DNA from: Datura wrightii
Lineage: Eukaryota > Streptophyta > Magnoliopsida > Solanales > Solanaceae
Direction: 5' to 3'
DNA length: 64,000 nucleotides
NCBI GenBank assembly: GCA_035772735.1
Contig: JASDFA010000010.1
Location: 28,769,501 to 28,833,500, forward strand
In this document: piece after piece, positions 11,821 through 23,895 of the stretch
Layout of the letters: every line of letters begins with the position of its first letter
How positions within the stretch are numbered: position 1 is the first letter of the stretch
Position numbers and translations under genes: made by a program
Notes under the pieces: generated by a model
What the model saw: the letters and a program-made list of their open reading frames with translations, nothing else
The model's database searches: none
Told to the model about the DNA's origin: nothing

Positions 11821-14061
11821 TGTCACGACCCAAACGTACACCCAAATCATAACAGGAGACAAGGAGCCCAGAGAGTCTCCAAGTCGACCCATGGAATGAA
11901 CATTCATCTAACTTTATATCATAAAGAAGAATACTTAACATGACTATATAGAGAAAACATAAACATAACACAACATAACACAGCATGATAACCGGAACGT
12001 ACTAAATACATAATAGTTGAGCACTACAATTAGTCTGAAAGCCTCTATCGTATCAGATGGGTTGAAAGGACAACATTCCCTATTAACCCAGCAAAACTGA
12101 AAGTAAAAACGTACATCAATATCTGAAACATATGGTCCTCAGAGAATGAGGACTCACTAAAAGGATGGATGCTAAACTCTAAAATGGACTACTAACGGGT
12201 CTGAGCCTGAGAGCTGGGTCCTGTATTATGAAACGATATAGCATAGAGTATGCGGTCAGTACGTGGAATGTACCGAGTATGCTAGGTAAGTAAAATGGAC
12301 ATTTAAATATGCATAAAAGCTTATAAACAATCATAAGAGTGGGAAAACATGCTCGTAACATAAATACCATAAGATAACATAAGGGTCAAGGTTTTCAATT
12401 CGTTCGTAAACCATTCATTATCATAGTCATGAGAGAAACTTAATTAAATCATCACCTGAGCCAAATAACATAAACATATCAATGTATAAAACATGAGGAA
12501 AAATGGGAGATTCTTATAATCGATATACCCATATGAGCACACATGAGCCCGGCGTGTTAATCCCTAGTCTGGAGGGTGTTAATACCTTTCCAAGGGTAGT
12601 ACCATGAAGGGAGTTATATCACACAAGAAAGGGCCTATTTGGGCAGAGGGGATAGTCTTAAGGGAGGTCCTATCATGTCCTATGGAGGCATGTAGTCCTG
12701 ATATTCAGGGTGAAACCTGAGCCCCGAATCTACTAAATGTTAAATACTAATCCCAAAATATATATAGTGCTCATAGTATAGTTCATGAGATTCATGGTCT
12801 AGTTAAATCATGATAATTATAAGCATTCTTGTAAATACGTGACTATCCATGAGGGTAAAGCCCGTGAGTCGGCTAAAACATAATTAGTAAAATCAAGAGG
12901 TTCATGCATGCTTGTAAGTCATATATAGACTTCTAAAATCATAATTTCATAAAGGGCATTTGAATAAATCCATATTATGACTCATAAATCATGATGAGTT
13001 TATGAATATCAACAATTGATGTAAAGATCATAACTTGATTCATCATAGAACATGCATAATTAGGCATAGCTTAATAAAAATTGAATTCCATAAATTTATA
13101 ATCAAATTAGTTGTAAAATCTGATCATGATTCATAAAATGTGGTGTAAAAAATGATAAGTAATAACCCATGGATAGATCATTAGAATTCTACAAGTTTTT
13201 AGATAAAACCCCGTAAGATTTTTATAAAAACTTCATGAATTAGGAAAGATTGGGCATGGGTGTGAAAGAAAACACCCATTCATGACCTTACATACCTGGT
13301 TATGGCCGATTCTAACACTTCCTTGAATTCCTATGAAGGAAATGAAGAAAGACTTTGAAGGGTTTCCTTGATCACCTTTCTAGGCTTTACTCTTGCATGC
13401 ATGAATATGAAATGGCCTAAAATGAACTTAGCCCCCTTAAAAGTCACTATTCATAACTCAAAACAATGTTGTTCAGGCCTTAGGATCTTAGAAATTATGA
13501 AAAATGCCTTACTAAATTTGCAGAAATAACTGCCAGATGGTCCCAATGGGGGACCTAACGACTCGTTACCCTGGACCACGATCGTGGAGTGGTCCGTGAA
13601 GTTCACTGATAAACTGGTCTCCTAGGCTCATAACAGAAGAAATAATGACTCATGACCAGGTGACCATGACTCATGGTCACCATCCGTGATATGCACTTCC
13701 CTAGCTTCAACAGAATCAATCCCTGCTTGGCCACGACCCTCCCCATGAATCGTGGGGATAGACCACAACTTGTGGGGTCCTTCTGTCGAGTACACTACCT
13801 CTCTTCTTCTCTTTTGTTATCACCCACCCCACGAATGACCTAACAACTCATAGGGCCTGACCATGAGTAAGGGTCATGCCCGTGGGTTTTCTCTTTTCTT
13901 AAGTTTCAAATTCATTCCCTGGGCCTCCCCACGAGTCACATCACGACTCTAGGGCTCCTCTCACGGGTCTCCTCATGACTCGTTCTGTGCCTGGTGCTGG
14001 ACTTTAGGTTTTTCTTTATTTGAACTCCCGAGTCTGATCTTTGGGCTTCTAGAGTATAATA
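11821..14061 (-). repeat. 5' LTR of element H
   Basis: It starts tgtcacgaccc on the plus strand and ends gagtataata. Its terminal dinucleotide has decayed from the CA seen in the 3' LTR. It matches 4710-6727 along its length apart from about 210 extra bases near 12000-12200 that include gtcctcagagaatgaggac. The palindrome cluster lies at about 13555-13990. Confidence 0.92.
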
Positions 14062-14770
14062 GATGATCAGCTACCTCATATCAAGTATGCATAAAACAAC
14101 AACTATCACTTTAGTATTTAGATGGACCAGTTTAAAGCATTATATGGTACAAGGTACAGATCTCCTATAGGGTGGTTTGAGGTTGGTAAAGCTACCTTGA
14201 TAGGACCTGATTTAGTAGATGAGGCCATGCAAAAGGTTTAACTTATTAGGGAATAGCTAAAAACAACTCAAATTCGATAGAAATCGTATGCAAATGTAAG
14301 AAGAAGGGAGTTGGAGTTTGATGTAGATGATTTGGTATACCTAAAAATTTCACCTATGAAAGGGGTGATGAGATTCGCGAAGAAAGGAAAGCTCAGTCCC
14401 AGATATATTAGCCCTTACAAAATCCTGCAACGCATTGGAAATGTGGCTTATGAGTTGGAGTTTCCTGCAGAGTTAGCATCGGTGCGTCGAGTCTTCTATG
14501 TATCCTAGTTGAAGAGATGCATCAATCACTCGACCTCATTAGTACCTCTAGAGAGTGTTGGTGTAAAGGACAGTCTCTCTTATGAAGAAGTTCCAGTATA
14601 GATCCTAGACCGTCAGGTTCGTAAGCTGAGAAACAAGGAGGTCACTTTAGTAAAGGTCTTATGGAGGAGCCAGATAGTTTATGGAGCTATATGGGAAGCA
14701 GAAGCGGACATAATGGCTAAATACCTTCACCTATTTCTTTCCATCTCAGCTTCAGCATCAGTTACTAAAT
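14062..14770 (+). pseudogene. pol: pol: integrase C-terminus and chromodomain (element B, right part)
   Basis: The sequence resumes the integrase interrupted at 4709: it begins DQLPHIKYA, passes FKALYGTRYRSPIGWFEVG and LEFDVDDLVYLKISPMKG, and ends in a chromodomain-like block, RQVRKLRNKEVTLVKVLW followed by IWEAEADIMAKYLHLF. Stops at 14239-14241, 14506-14508 and several others show decay. One open part (14311-14508) covers the GPY/F region. Its agreement with the left fragment across the GATGA duplication is the main proof of nesting. Confidence 0.9.
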
Positions 14771-14952
14771 TCCTCCTCAATACTCTATTCCATTCAATAC
14801 TCATCAGCCTTATTCATGTTAAATGTGCCCGCTAGTTACATAAGTTCAGTTAGTATGTCCACTTTAGTTCAGAGTTAGTCCTTCAGTAATCAGTTTATAG
14901 CTTTCAGTTCGGGATTGTAGCTCTTTCCCTAGTCTTTCAACTTATTTAGTCT

Positions 14953-14987
14953 TCATTCAAGGATGAATGATCCCAAGGAGGATATAT
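14953..14987 (+). promoter_or_regulatory. AGGA-loop hairpin and polypurine tract of element B
   Basis: A perfect 7-bp inverted repeat, TCATTCA then AGGA then TGAATGA (14953-14970), precedes the purine-rich cccaaggaggatata that abuts the LTR start TGTAACACC. The sequence between the chromodomain and here (14771-14952) is AT-rich 3' UTR with no other signal. Confidence 0.78.
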
Positions 14988-17410
14988 TGTAACACCTCAG
15001 AAGTTTCTTAGACCAAACCTAGACTTAGAATGAAAAACCAAAAAGAAATTAGAAAACTTTTCTCAGAACGACTCGTCAGAAAAGTCATTGTCAAAGACAA
15101 CGACCCATTAAGTCGGTCATTAGTTGTCTAGCAGGTTTTCCCCTCAGATTTAATGAGTTTCACAATGATCCATTGTTATTAGTAATGAGTCATTGTGTTG
15201 CCCATTCTGTCAAGTCCAGATTGTGATTAAAAATTCTCCTCCAGAACAACGAGCAAGATGATGATTTGTCATTTGGTATAACTGCTCATCCTAGGGAGAA
15301 ATTAGAGGCAATCCGAGAAATTTATTAGAAACCCTTTCCAGTGACAATGAATGGGATTAACGACTCATTGTTCTATCTAATGAGTGATTGTCTCTGTCTG
15401 TTGGTGAAGACTTGAAATTGTTCAAATTTCTAGTTAGTGACGATGAGTCTAAGTAATGAGTCTTCCTTTCACCTAAAGACTCGTTAGGTGACCCGTTAAG
15501 TGGAGGTATCAAGTTGAGACCTAAAAATTATAGAATTTCCTCCAGTGGATGAGCAAAAACAACATTCCGTGGACCAAACCAATGAGTCATTGCATCATTT
15601 GTCATGAGGACCCAGAAGAGGGAAATTTCTAGACAAGAGACAATGGCTGGCACCAACAAGTCGTGGTCACAACCAACGACTCGTTGTGAGGCCCGTTGGA
15701 TCAGAAGAGTCAGTTTTTGAAACGGTTACCCAGGGTTATTTTTGTCAAATACTAAGCTCCTAGCACCTAAACTACGTCATTTTGGATGCGTGTTTAGAGG
15801 GGAATTAAGGGGATTGATCGACTCTTTCCTCTCATTCTCTTCTAGGCTCACAGATTCAGTACATAGAACACAGATAAATAGTTCCAAGCAAAAGCTAGGT
15901 CATTCATCTTCTCATACATTCTCCAACCAAAGTTCTTAGGGTTTCTCCTTCAGTTATGTAGGAGTTCAACAAGGAAGTATTCCATCCATGTGTCCCAATA
16001 ATTTCTCTTAGAAACCTTTTATATTCTAGCCCTACAAGAATCATTAATTAGGTTTATCTGTCAGATAAATTATGAGTGTTCCTAAACTCCAGTTGTCTTA
16101 CTAACAGTTATAACCCTAGTAGATAATTGCTATATTTTTATGTGGATTTCATAGTATGATCTTCTCCCAAGTTTATTATAATTTGGGTTGATTCTTGCAT
16201 GATTTTGAACTTAGACAAAAATGTTATTTAGTTATGGTAAATTTTACTCAAATTATGAATGTAGAACAGATTCATGAATAGAGTAAATGTTTTAGTATAT
16301 TTAGTCCCAGAATTTCAATTAGTGCTCAATATACTTAGTATTCTTCAGAAACGTCATCTGATCAATTTGACTTTTATCAGTCTCTTGAGAAACTCAGTAA
16401 ACTCAGTAGTAACAATTTTTTATCTTGTTAGTTGTTCTTTAGACCGTTACAATGCTTTCAGATAAAGAAGCTCTGACAAGTCATAGGACATAGTTTCCTT
16501 CAGGTCCTTAGACTCTAAGAACACTTCTAGATAAGTTGTTCTGACTTAGTCTTACAACATCAGTTTTGAGCTTTCAGCATAGTTAGACATATTTAGGATT
16601 TTCAGTGGGAGTAGAACTTAGCACGGAGTAAGCCTGGGATCAGCACACCTAGGTTCCCAGAACTACATTGCCACCATATGTTATTAGTCTAAATGCGCTC
16701 CAGATTGTCATCACTCAGTTCAACCACTATACCCTAGCAAGGTACAGTCAAGCCTTCTCTTATGAGGGGTATACATAGGAATCCACATTTAGCTCAAGTG
16801 GTTACATATCGATTATAGTTTCTCCTACAACAGTACAGTTCAGTTCAGTCCAGTACAGTTAGGATTTTCAGTTGAGTCCAGTTTCTTCAAATTTTAATAT
16901 ATTTTATAGTATTCAATGCAGTTTAGTATTACTCACTATATGTATGTTTTAGTTCCTTCTCGCATACTCAGTATATTTAAAGTACTGAAGCATACTTCCT
17001 GTGTTGTATAGTTTTATAATATAGGCTCAGGCACCCAGCCTCAGCACCACAACTAGTTACTCGACAACTTCCATCAGCTTCAATGGTGAGTATTTAACTG
17101 CTGAGGGCTTGAGTTTCATTTTTAGTTGTTTTTCTTTATTTAGTTTCAAACATTAGAGTTAGTTGGGGATTGTCCCAGCTACTCATCATTTCATTTTAGA
17201 AGGATTTCATATAGTATTTATAAATTCAGCTTGGGTTTCAGATTTTGTCATTATACAATATTAGGTTATTTATGTTGTCAGCTTTCGCTTTATTATGATT
17301 ATTTTCAGCAGATCAGTCTTAGTAGAAATATGCTTTACTAGGATTTGCTTGGGGTAACTTATGATCCTAAGTATCGTGTCGCGTCCAGGGTGTGAACTCA
17401 GGTTATGAAA
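14988..17410 (+). repeat. 3' LTR of element B
   Basis: The LTR begins TGTAACACCTC and ends ggttatgaaa, matching A's LTR in order and motif content (palindrome cluster 15080-15700, gtgagt...ctgagg near 17085-17110, ctggggattgtccc near 17163). It is 2423 bases long. It is immediately followed by minus-strand integrase sequence of element C. Short open frames (15742-15939, 16274-16465) look like chance. Confidence 0.88.
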
Positions 17411-17730
17411 CCTCGCCTACCTCAAACAATCTAATAGGTGATCAAAATCTGCACCCATAAAGAGCCTCAAACGGAGCCATCTGAATACTGGAGTGGTAAC
17501 TGTTATTGTAGGAAATCAATGAGAGGCAAGTGACTATCCTAATTACCCGTGAAATCAATCACTCAATCTCTAAACATGTCTAAAGTCTAAATAGTCTGCT
17601 CTGGAGGACCATTAGTCTGTGGATGAAAAGTTGTGCTATGCTTAACCTGACTACCAACGCCCTTCCGAAATGACTTCTAAAACTGCGAGGTGAACTGAGT
17701 ACCACCTAACATAAATGATGGACGAGGGGA
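17411..17730 (-). pseudogene. pol: pol fragment: distal integrase (element C)
   Basis: On the minus strand it encodes the integrase stretch following the second catalytic Asp: GRSQSRLFRHV-type sequence is decayed but QMAPFEALYGCRF and the end FEVGE are clear near 17411-17500. It stops at 17411 in the GWFEVG region, so the C-terminus, chromodomain and 3' LTR are lost. At 17730 it is interrupted by element D and continues at 25461. Confidence 0.82.
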
Positions 17731-19259
17731 TGTTGTGACTGCGCCCAAGTTCACACGCAAGCGTACATGGTCTTACAAGTAATACAGTGGCCCTTTTTAA
17801 GAGCCAAATGTCGAACCCACAGGGACTGGACCAATTCAGCTAATCATAAAGTTCAAGTGTAATATTTACTTTCGCAACAGTTGATATAGACTTTTTTGAT
17901 AAAGTTACTTAAGTTTAGGGGTGGTCATAGAAATACTCTTAAGTAATTCAAGGAGTAACTAGAGCTAAGGCTAGATAATCATGCGATACTAAGATTTGTA
18001 ATGGTTTAAGTATGGAATTATCTATTATCGTCTCATATAATTACAATTTCATGTTCATGGTCTTTTGAGCCTCTGAACACGACAAACTAGCCTCACAACT
18101 ACATCGTTGAGCGGGGATGTGACATTCTAGTTCGTGGGCAATTCAATTATGGGAAAGTGGTTTACGGGGTTTATGCTCTTGATTAGGGACTTTCGTACCT
18201 CTAATAATTTAACCGAACTTAGCTTCATAACTACTTCTATGAGTGGTGATGTGATAATTCTAAGTTGGTGTCTAGCTCATCCCATTTTATCAACCAAGCA
18301 ATGCAAATTAGGTATAATTTCTTATCCTAACCGCGAATTATATCATAAGATACAAACTTGCTCCCTACATTCTTTGTTCTTGCCTAGGTTTACATTCTCA
18401 AGCTTTTACCTAGGTGTAATGTGTGTGTTTTCATGGTGATCAATCATAAAAACAACCATAATTAAGAATGTAAGAAAAAACAACAATCAATAACTTAAAA
18501 CCAAAACACATTCGCATAATCTCAATCATACCTTGTGGCTTAAACCCTAGAGGAAGGGTTATAGACACTCAAGTTCGTATAATTACAAGAAAACATAATT
18601 AAAGTAACATACTTACAAGAATTGGTAGAAGAGAAGATGAAATTTAAGAACCCTAGGTGAGTTCTCCCACTTCTCCCTTCACTCCTTGGTAGTTTTTCAG
18701 AAATATTACGTGAAAAAATGTTTTTAGGAGCTAAGGTACCTATTTATAGTAAATGACAAATATACAAAATTATGCCCGGCATGGAATAGCTCCGTGGCAC
18801 GGAGGTGGTCGCGCCAATTTACCTCCGTGACACAAAGGAATCGTGGAAGCAATCTGGAATTTGCATAAAACACACGCAAGGCAGCCCCTTGCCGCAATGG
18901 CAGTGCGGCACACTGCTTGTGCAGCGCGTTAGGGGCCGTGACCCGCCATTGTCGCGCATCCTGGCCTGCCGTGGGACATTGCTGTTGCGCAGGTGGGCTG
19001 TTTCGCGTGTCCTCCTTGCCGACTTTCGCATTTTGCTTCCGATTCCATTTCTCCACTTCACCAAATCATAGATTAGTTCCTCAAATTCATTTTAAACCTA
19101 CAAAAACAAGACTAATCATGTTGGTTAGTGTGTATATATATATATATATATATTCACATTTACGTAAAATTACATGAGAATGTATATAAATAAGTAGATA
19201 AACAAGACGAAAACTAAGTTATAAAGTATCACTTGGGCATGCCATTTTCCCCAAGATCA
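17731..19259 (-). repeat. 3' LTR of element D
   Basis: On the plus strand it starts TGTTGTGACTGCGCCC and ends CCAAGATCA. It contains a TATA box read on the minus strand at 18741-18748, the GC-rich inverted repeats gtggcacggaggt and acctccgtgacac around 18794-18832, and a (TA)n run at 19133-19153. The overlapping open frames at 18724-19177 on both strands come from the GC-rich U3 block and recur in the other LTR. They are not credible genes. Confidence 0.93.
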
Positions 19260-21137
19260 CCTACCCCACAGTTAAAGCCTTGTTCGTCCTCGAACAACCC
19301 TTTTACATCTCATGTAAATGAAGACTCACACGTAACTAATTTAGCAAGACAATTCAAGCTATGGCTGTAATGATTATTTATGATAGCAAGTTAAAAATAG
19401 AGCATTCACGATGTAGTCATTGAAATGAAATACGACTATGTTAAGACTTCCTAACCTCAAGAAATGACTCTCAATCTTAGCAAACTCATGCAAATCAACC
19501 GATCAAGAAATCCGACATGAATGTTATCTCTCATTAAACATGTGCCCTCACAACAAGAGAGTTACCCATTTTTACTCGCATGTTTTTAAAACACATGTAT
19601 GGGTATATGAATAAAATTATGCTCACTCTCTCAAAGAATTCACATGCATCATGTAGTGAACCATAAGCTTGCCCTTAGTGTTTTACTCCACTAATTTAAG
19701 GATGTTCGAGTGTAATATCAAGTAGGACTTATCGGGTTGTAATGTAAGCTAAGGGACGGGTAGGTACTATTCTGGCCAGTAATAGTGGCTATCTTCCCCA
19801 AGCGCTTTTAATACATCGCACTTCCCTTAGGACATCTCTTTTCTTACTTCCTCCTCATTCTTTTCACTCTTGAACTATCTCTTCTTGTTCCCATTTTTTT
19901 AAGCACACTTAGCTTATTAGTAAGGATTACTTAAACAACTTTTTCATTCATTTATTTTCCTACTCTCTACCATTACCCGAGCATTTTCAAACAAGTGCAC
20001 CTTTGACCTTTTCTCAACTCTTACAACTTGCTACTTTCCCTCCTTTTTCAGGCTTCTCACTCCTTCACTCTTCGGAATTTTTCACTTAAGCGCTTAGGAG
20101 TTTTGGATCAAATTCAAGGCTAATGAAAGAAAAAGGATTAAGCTTATATTGTAGCTATCAAAGAATAGGCTTAAGGCTCAATGGGGCTCACTAGGATTCA
20201 ACATCCAAGGTAGGTAAAGTGAGGGATAAAAATTATGTTCATTCAAAGAAATGCCTAAATCATCTCCTACAGTCCACATCCTTCATTTCGTTTTATATAC
20301 ACACCAGGCAAGTTCTAGACATTCCACAATAGCACGGAATATTCGAAAAATTACACTCACAACACATGCTCAATTCAATACACATTCAGCAGACTCTTAC
20401 TCAGCTAATCACAAGAATTCAGAGTTAAGCTTCAATCAAATCGAGTCAAATTCAAGAGCCTAAGTGTCTCAAACAAAGTTATACACTTCTTACATGCTTC
20501 AACACTAACCACACTTGTATCTTACAATCATGTATAGCACATAACAAGAACATCAAGCCATCAATTAGCTGCGAGTTCAAAACCCAAAACCTATTGACTA
20601 ATTTCTCCTCAAGACGGTCGTCATCCATCCATCGTCAGAAATAGTCTCTAACTATGACTAAAAACATTATATACAAACAAAGAATTTTTTTTATTATTCG
20701 GTTCAAAGACCCCCCATCGGATAAGAACCGAAAAAAAAAACCAACGGGTGATGAAGTCATGCTTAATTCAAAAATTTTGTTCCAATATTTCTCCCAAGCA
20801 CTAATTCACCAAAAATCATTAAGCACAAAAAAATATTTTAAATTTTCCTCACCCCACACTTGAATCATGCTATGTCCCCATAGCATCAAATTAAAATTAA
20901 ACAGGATGAGAAATACTCCCTAATGCTTCTAGGCCTAGCTAATAGCATGTTTTTCTTCAAATTTGCACAAGTGGGTGTTTGTCCCCACACTTTTTCTCTT
21001 CAATGCTTGTTAGCTTCCTCCTCCATGGGTACTCATACTTCCCCTCCATCTGTGCCTAACTTTCCACCAAAAACAACAGAAGTTGAAAATAACCAAAATC
21101 AACATAAACAACAATCACAAATTGCACCTGTGGTACC
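19260..21137 (-). other. 3' untranslated region and polypurine tract of element D
   Basis: No gene is supported. Read on the minus strand, the part next to the LTR has the perfect hairpin TTGTTCG-AGGA-CGAACAA (19280-19297) and the tract aactgtggggtagg (19260-19273). The block near 20590-20640 matches downstream regions of I (about 35245-35300) and J (about 42470-42520), so the region is the homologue of their 3' UTR. A partly kept cttaagcgctta palindrome lies at 20084-20096. ORF2, present in I and J, is absent. Purine-rich and poly-A stretches (20690-20740) explain the short open frames. Confidence 0.75.
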
Positions 21138-21186
21138 CTTGGGTTGCCTCCCAAGCAGTGCCTTATTTTACGTCGCGACACGACGT
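21138..21186 (-). promoter_or_regulatory. Double-hairpin module after protease (element D)
   Basis: Read on the minus strand, two inverted repeats follow the protease stop: ACGTCG-tgtcg-CGACGT (21170-21186) and CTTGGG-AGGCAA-CCCAAG (21138-21155). The same two hairpins lie at the same place in I and J, but the second stem there is CACGGG/CCCGTG. The loop AGGCAA is unchanged. Function unknown; an RNA structure is inferred. Confidence 0.7.
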
Positions 21187-21234
21187 TGACTATCCTTTTC
21201 AGGACATCCTCATACCTGGGTTCCCTTTCGAGAA

Positions 21235-21921
21235 CTATCTCCTTTTCTTTTGATTTTTTGAGGAAATAGCCTCCACTCTGTTCCTCTCTTCCTCTAACTT
21301 CTTATAAAACTGAAGCCCTTCATCAGACTCGGGTTGAACACCTATCATTACCTTTGGTCGTGGACTTGTGGAATCACCCAACCCACACTTATCCTCTGCC
21401 AACAAACTAACCTTACAAAGGTTTCTGTAGTGTGTGGGTGGGTTAATCTCTTGGTATACTCGGAAGAGTTCTTCTTCATCCTTGACCCTCATTTTCAGGG
21501 TCCCTGCTCTTAAGTCAATCACCGCTCCTCCGGTGGACAAGAATGGCCATCCCAAGATTAAGGGTACCTGGTCATCAACATGAAAATCTAATATAATAAA
21601 ATCAGCAGGTATAATAAACTTACCCACTTTGATGAGAAGGTCCTCTATGATTCCATCCGGTGCCACTCGCGACTTATTCGCCAGCTGCAGTATCAATCTT
21701 GTTGGTCGCGGTTTTCCCAACCCTAGGGTGTTAAATAAAGATAGGGGCATTAGATTAACTGCTTCCCCTATATCACATAGGGCTTGTAGCACTTCAGCTT
21801 TACCAATTTGTATAGGGAGGGTAAAACTCCCTGGGTCTTTGAGCTTCTCAGGAATCTTGCTCAATACCCTGTGGCTGCACTCCTCCGTCAGTGCTACTGT
21901 TTGTACATCCACTAATCTCAC
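21235..21921 (-). pseudogene. gag-pro: Aspartic protease (element D)
   Basis: The 228-codon frame matches the Athila gag-protease tail of elements I, J and K: VALTEECSHRVLSKIPEKLKDPGSFTLPIQIG, then the active-site region ALCDIGEAVNLMPLSLFNTLGLG, and later PLILGWPFLSTGGAVIDLRAG. The box is DIGEA where J and K have DLGAS: the Asp is kept but the following residues are changed. The ATG is not the true start; the polyprotein continues upstream past a stop near 21927. The frame ends in a lysine-rich tail and is followed by untranslated sequence and not by RT. Confidence 0.85.
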
Positions 21922-21929
21922 TTTTTAAG

Positions 21930-23780
21930 CCATCACATCCTTCAAGTATTTAGCATACTTAGGCATTCCCTACAAAACATCAATAAGAGGCAAATTTATG
22001 TGAAGTTCATTGAAAATCTCAAAGAACATTTTGAAGCATTCCTCCTCCTTACTCTTTATGAATCTCTACGGAAATGGGGGTGGTGGTCTTTGTATTGGCT
22101 GCAATGATGATTGTGAACTTTGTTGCATAGCACTCTGATTCTCTCCCTTGTTAGTGGATTGTCCTTGTCTCACCAACTCCGGCTGTACCTCATTTCTTTT
22201 CTCTTTTAGCACTGCATAAGCTAATTGTTTGCCGCTCCTCAAACTGATGGCGTTGACCTGATGGGGGTTAGGATCTACGTCACTTGGTAGTCCTCCCTAC
22301 GGTCTCATGTTTTGAGCAGATGCTATCTGACCCATCTACTTTTCTAGATTGCAGGTGGCCAACTACTGATTCTTCAAGTTTGATGCCATGATTTTCTGCA
22401 ACGTCTCCTCAATGTTGCTGTTAAACTGGCCATCATTCTACCTATTCTGCTAATACTGCTCCTGTTGAGGTTGTTGATAACTTTGCTTTTGATTTCCACC
22501 CCAAGAAAAATTTGTGTGGCTCTGCCAATTTTTGTTGTAGTTGTTTCCAAAATTTTGAGTGTTCCTCTGCACATTCCTAACAAAATTGACTGATTCTGGA
22601 TTGGCTCCACAAGATTCTACATTGTGCCCATTATTCCCACAAATTTCACACCAACTCAGAGCTTGCTAAACTGCATTAACCTGGCCCTGTTGTTGGTTCA
22701 TACTCAGTTTATTGAACTGAGTCATCATTTGATGCTGGAATGAAGCTAACTGTGCCGCCAAGGCATTCATACAATCTACTTCTATCAGCCCTGCTCTTTT
22801 TCCTGCCCCTTCCGATGATTCATTGTGCCATTCTGGATTTCCTTGAGCAATTCTATTAAATAGTGTGTACAGCTCACATACGTCTTCTCTAAGGCTTGCC
22901 CACCCGATGCAGAGTCTAGCAAAATTTTTGTGTGTGGGTCTAGACTTTCTACAAAGCTATGGGAGGCTTGCCCACCCGATGTAGAGTCTAGCAAAATTTT
23001 TGTGTGTGGGTCTAGACTTTCTACAAAGCTATGGGAGGCTTGCCCACCCGATGCAGAGTCTAGCAAAATTTTTGTGTGTGGGTCTAGACTTTCTACAAAG
23101 GTATGGGCCAGCACTTCATTGGATTGCTGGTGATGGGTGTAGTCTCTCAATAATGACTTGAATCTATCCCAAGCCAAATATAAGTTCTCATCATGCCTCT
23201 GCTTGAAGCTTAGTATTTCACTTCTCAATTTTGCAGTCCTGCCTGAAGGAAAGAATCTGATCAAGAACTCCTTCGCCAAATCATCCCAATAAGTTATGGA
23301 GTTTTTTGGCTCAACTTTCAACCACCTTTTTATCTCTCCCAATAATGAAAATGGGAAGAAGGTAAGTCGGACATAGTCTGTGGACACTCCGGTGGGGACG
23401 AAAGTGTCACTAATCTCTAAAAAGTTCTATAAGTGCTGTTGCGAGTCCTCATGTGCCATCCTAGTGAATTGACCACTAGAATGTAATAGCTGCACCATAT
23501 TCTGTTTCAATTCAAAGTTTCCTCCAGGTTTCAATTTATGGATACTAGAGTTCACATTCATCGCTTGTGGGATTGCCACTTCGCGAACTGGTCTGGATGT
23601 CATTTCTTTCGGTTACAATTGTGCTTTTCTTGCGGGTGGTTGTTGTTGTACCTTTTCTTTATGTCTTTTCAGCTTTTGCTCAAGAGCTACTCTCCTTCGC
23701 AAATGAATTTGACGTTCTGGTTGAAGCAATAGTTCCACAAGCTCTCCATTCCTAGCCAGCTCAGTAAGACAACCTGTCAC
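21930..23780 (-). pseudogene. gag: gag (element D)
   Basis: On the minus strand 23387-22785 encodes the Athila capsid region (DYVRLTFFPFSLLGEIKRWLK, WDDLAKEFLIRFFPSGRTAKLRSEILSFKQR). An intact zinc knuckle CEICGNNGHNVESC (CX2CX4HX4C) lies near 22611-22652. A proline-rich linker and QVNAISLRSGKQL follow before the protease. Stops at 22782, 22450 and 22275 and others, and shifts upstream of 23387, show it is dead. A 24-residue segment is present three times (separate entry). Confidence 0.88.
22894..23109 (-). repeat. Three tandem 72-bp units inside gag of element D
   Basis: Units start at 22894, 22966 and 23038 and differ by only a few bases (for example Ala against Thr in DSASGG/DSTSGG). Each encodes 24 residues beginning FVESLDPHTKILL in frame. 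In I, J and K the corresponding gag block occurs once (FIEGLEPHTKILL). The last unit joins LEKTY as in the single-copy relatives. The array is a local in-frame triplication. Confidence 0.95.
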
Positions 23781-23871
23781 CTGCAATAAGTCAGACTAAG
23801 ACCAAGTTTCTCAACACTTAAGGAAATTAAAAATCACACAAAAAAATCAAAATTTACTAAACTTCGCCGAG

Positions 23872-23889
23872 TCCCCAGAAACGGCGCCA
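23872..23889 (-). promoter_or_regulatory. Primer-binding site of element D (Asp tRNA)
   Basis: On the minus strand it reads TGGCGCCGTTTCTGGGGA, two bases different from the perfect 18-base site in J and K (TGGCGCCGTTGCCGGGGA), which is complementary to the 3' end of plant tRNA-Asp(GTC). It lies a few bases inside the 5' LTR. Confidence 0.88.
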
Positions 23890-23895
23890 AAAACT

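Larger units (their letters stand above)
4710..14061 (-). mobile_element. Element H: full-length decayed chromovirus inserted in B
   Basis: The 9352-base element has two LTRs (4710-6727 and 11821-14061), a primer-binding site beside the right LTR, gag, protease, RT, RNase H, integrase and chromodomain in the usual chromovirus order on the minus strand, and a polypurine tract beside the left LTR. It is flanked by the perfect 5-bp duplication GATGA. Its LTRs differ visibly and all genes carry stops and shifts, so it is old, yet younger than B, which it interrupts. Confidence 0.95.
4365..17410 (+). mobile_element. Element B: 5'-truncated chromovirus split by element H
   Basis: B is visible as an integrase core fragment (4365-4709), then after the inserted element H (4710-14061) the rest of integrase, the chromodomain and a 3' LTR (14988-17410). 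The break falls inside the integrase core. The host sequence resumes in the same protein context after the duplicated GATGA (4705-4709 and 14062-14066). The 5' LTR, gag, protease, RT and RNase H are missing. Confidence 0.92.

Noticed and set aside
18724..19177. Overlapping open frames on both strands (up to 110 codons)
   Set aside because: They lie in the GC-rich U3 block of D's LTR, recur in the partner LTR with changed frames, and show no protein family features.
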